Shown: one piece after another, positions 63,238-64,000 of the stretch
How positions within the stretch are numbered: position 1 is the first letter of the stretch
Layout: every line of letters begins with the position of its first letter
Assembly (NCBI RefSeq): GCF_019285735.1
Contig: NZ_CP079107.1
Coordinates: 1,984,001-2,048,000 of the forward strand
DNA length: 64,000 nucleotides
Source: Paeniglutamicibacter sp. Y32M11
Lineage (GTDB): Bacteria > Actinomycetota > Actinomycetes > Actinomycetales > Micrococcaceae
Direction: 5' to 3'
Position numbers and translations under genes: made by a program
The notes under the pieces: generated by a model
Databases searched by the model: none
Seen by the model: only the letters and a program-made list of their open reading frames with translations
What the model was told of the DNA's origin: nothing

Positions 63238-63504
63238 ATGGATGACAAAGAAGCACCCAGAAGCGGCAAACGATTCCTGGCCCGTCGAGGCGTCGGCCTG
63301 GCCATCTCCGGAGCGTTGATCGCTGCCTTGTTTGGAATTTTTCTGAACATCGACCAAATGACCGGTGAAGGTTGGAAGAGCCCGATGCTGGTCGGAGTTC
63401 TTTTGGGACTGATCATGCTGGTGTTCGGGGTCTATCGTCTGGTCAAGGGCAACAGCAGCCTGGATTATCCCCAAGGCGGAACCAACAACGAACCAGAAAA
63501 CTAG
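63238..63504 (+). CDS. Small two-helix membrane protein
   Basis: 88 residues behind GAGGAG. A basic N-terminus (APRSGKRFLARRG) precedes two helices (GLAISGALIAALFGIFLNID and MLVGVLLGLIMLVFGVYRLV) and an acidic tail. It is a hypothetical membrane protein that I cannot assign to a named family. Confidence 0.8.
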   Translation: MDDKEAPRSGKRFLARRGVGLAISGALIAALFGIFLNIDQMTGEGWKSPMLVGVLLGLIMLVFGVYRLVKGNSSLDYPQGGTNNEPEN

Positions 63505-63623
63505 CATCTCGAGGTGTCCCGTGTGCTCGATGTGCCTTGGCGCCCTTTGGTCGGAGTCGACAGGTTCTTGACGTTCGCGTCTCGAACGGCAAAACGTCCT
63601 AGACCTCGGCTGGGAACCGAAAG

Positions 63624-63662
63624 TCCGCCAGAGTGCCGACGCCGTGTTGTCACTCTGGCGGA
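63624..63662. terminator. Hairpin after the last gene
   Basis: TCCGCCAGAGTG pairs perfectly with CACTCTGGCGGA (12 bp, 15-base loop). It lies 120 bases after the stop of the 63238 gene and may end its transcript or that of a converging gene beyond the window. Confidence 0.5.
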
Positions 63663-64000
63663 GCCTGCTGGGAAGCTTCCATTGACCATTCAGCACGTTG
63701 AAGCGCTTCGGCAGTCGCCCGCACTTTGAGTAAATTGAGGTTATCGATGGTGTAGGCGCCGACCGCAAGCCGACGATCAACGAATTCATCCGCCAGGGTT
63801 TCTAGGTTCTTCCCAAAATTGAACACCACCTTGAAATACCAGAGTGCACTACATTTCTGAAGTGGCTCTTCAAGCTGAACGCTTTGCGGAACGCCTTAGT
63901 TAATTAATCATAATGCCGTCATCTGGAGGAACGACGGTACTCGGGTGTCGTGGATATCCCAGGCGAGAGCACTGCTCAAAAGATGGCCCATACTTCGGCC
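63663..64000. other. No gene seen to the window end
   Basis: The minus-strand frame 63789-63235 runs antisense through the membrane-protein gene and is a shadow. The last 300 bases contain no frame I can support. Confidence 0.45.

Noticed and set aside
1-64000. CRISPR arrays, tRNA or rRNA genes, prophage or plasmid modules
   Set aside because: No repeated spacer pattern, tRNA-like cloverleaf, integrase, portal or replication gene was seen on reading both strands.

Overview
The window looks like chromosomal DNA of a GC-rich actinobacterium of the Micrococcaceae (Arthrobacter / Paeniglutamicibacter-like). The evidence is the actinobacterial order ctaE-qcrC-qcrA-qcrB beside trpD, a di-haem QcrC and a three-helix Rieske protein, frequent GTG/TTG starts, probable leaderless promoters, a BioQ-type operator, and several families common in this group (DUF3054, DUF4235, DUF6480, DUF6766, DUF7218-type). 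The genus is inference. I saw no tRNA, rRNA, CRISPR array, intact insertion sequence or phage module.

Layout. 0-7 kb is core: the cytochrome bc1-aa3 operon on the minus strand, trpD divergent from it, then a stand-alone Lrp/AsnC sensing-domain protein and a DUF3054 membrane protein. 7-14.6 kb holds an AlkC/AlkD-like alkylation repair protein, an acetyltransferase, a matC-prpF pair divergent from a LysR regulator with a structured leader, a GIY-YIG-like protein and an NAD-binding protein. 14.7-19.3 kb is a six-gene, fully overlapping operon under a BioQ-like operator. It encodes a biotin ECF transporter (BioY, BioM, BioN) interleaved with an acyl-CoA ligase-like enzyme, a thiolase missing canonical active-site residues, and a CHY zinc-finger protein. 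19.8-25 kb carries a VOC protein, an SGNH hydrolase, a GT4 glycosyltransferase, a kinase-like protein and a GNAT.

25-33.3 kb is an accessory stretch of single small enzymes (GNATs, two DHFR/RibD-like reductases, a methyltransferase, DUF1801) mixed with broken genes: a frameshifted PAP2-type membrane protein, a frameshifted winged-helix regulator and a GNAT remnant. 33.4-35.1 kb has a CDF metal transporter and a half-size solute-binding lipoprotein. 35.1-36.4 kb is gene-poor and holds an 18-bp perfect palindrome.

36.8-63.5 kb reads as a stress and redox region. It has a Rho-N-like protein, small acidic proteins, an internally duplicated DUF6766 membrane protein (a decayed partial copy lies at 61.0 kb), large-subunit catalase with a zinc alcohol dehydrogenase, a PRC-barrel protein, an isochorismatase-like hydrolase, a PoxB-like ThDP enzyme with an unusual insertion, a CrtI-like flavoprotein, CsbD, a haem-oxygenase-like diiron protein coupled to a CDGSH protein, a YbdK-type glutamate-cysteine ligase, a flavodoxin-fold protein, a CPA1 antiporter, GlsB, DUF6480, an SDR and DUF4235. 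Many genes are monocistronic, with strong ribosome sites and hairpin terminators. The most promising undescribed units are the biotin-transporter / ligase / thiolase / CHY operon and the diiron-CDGSH pair.
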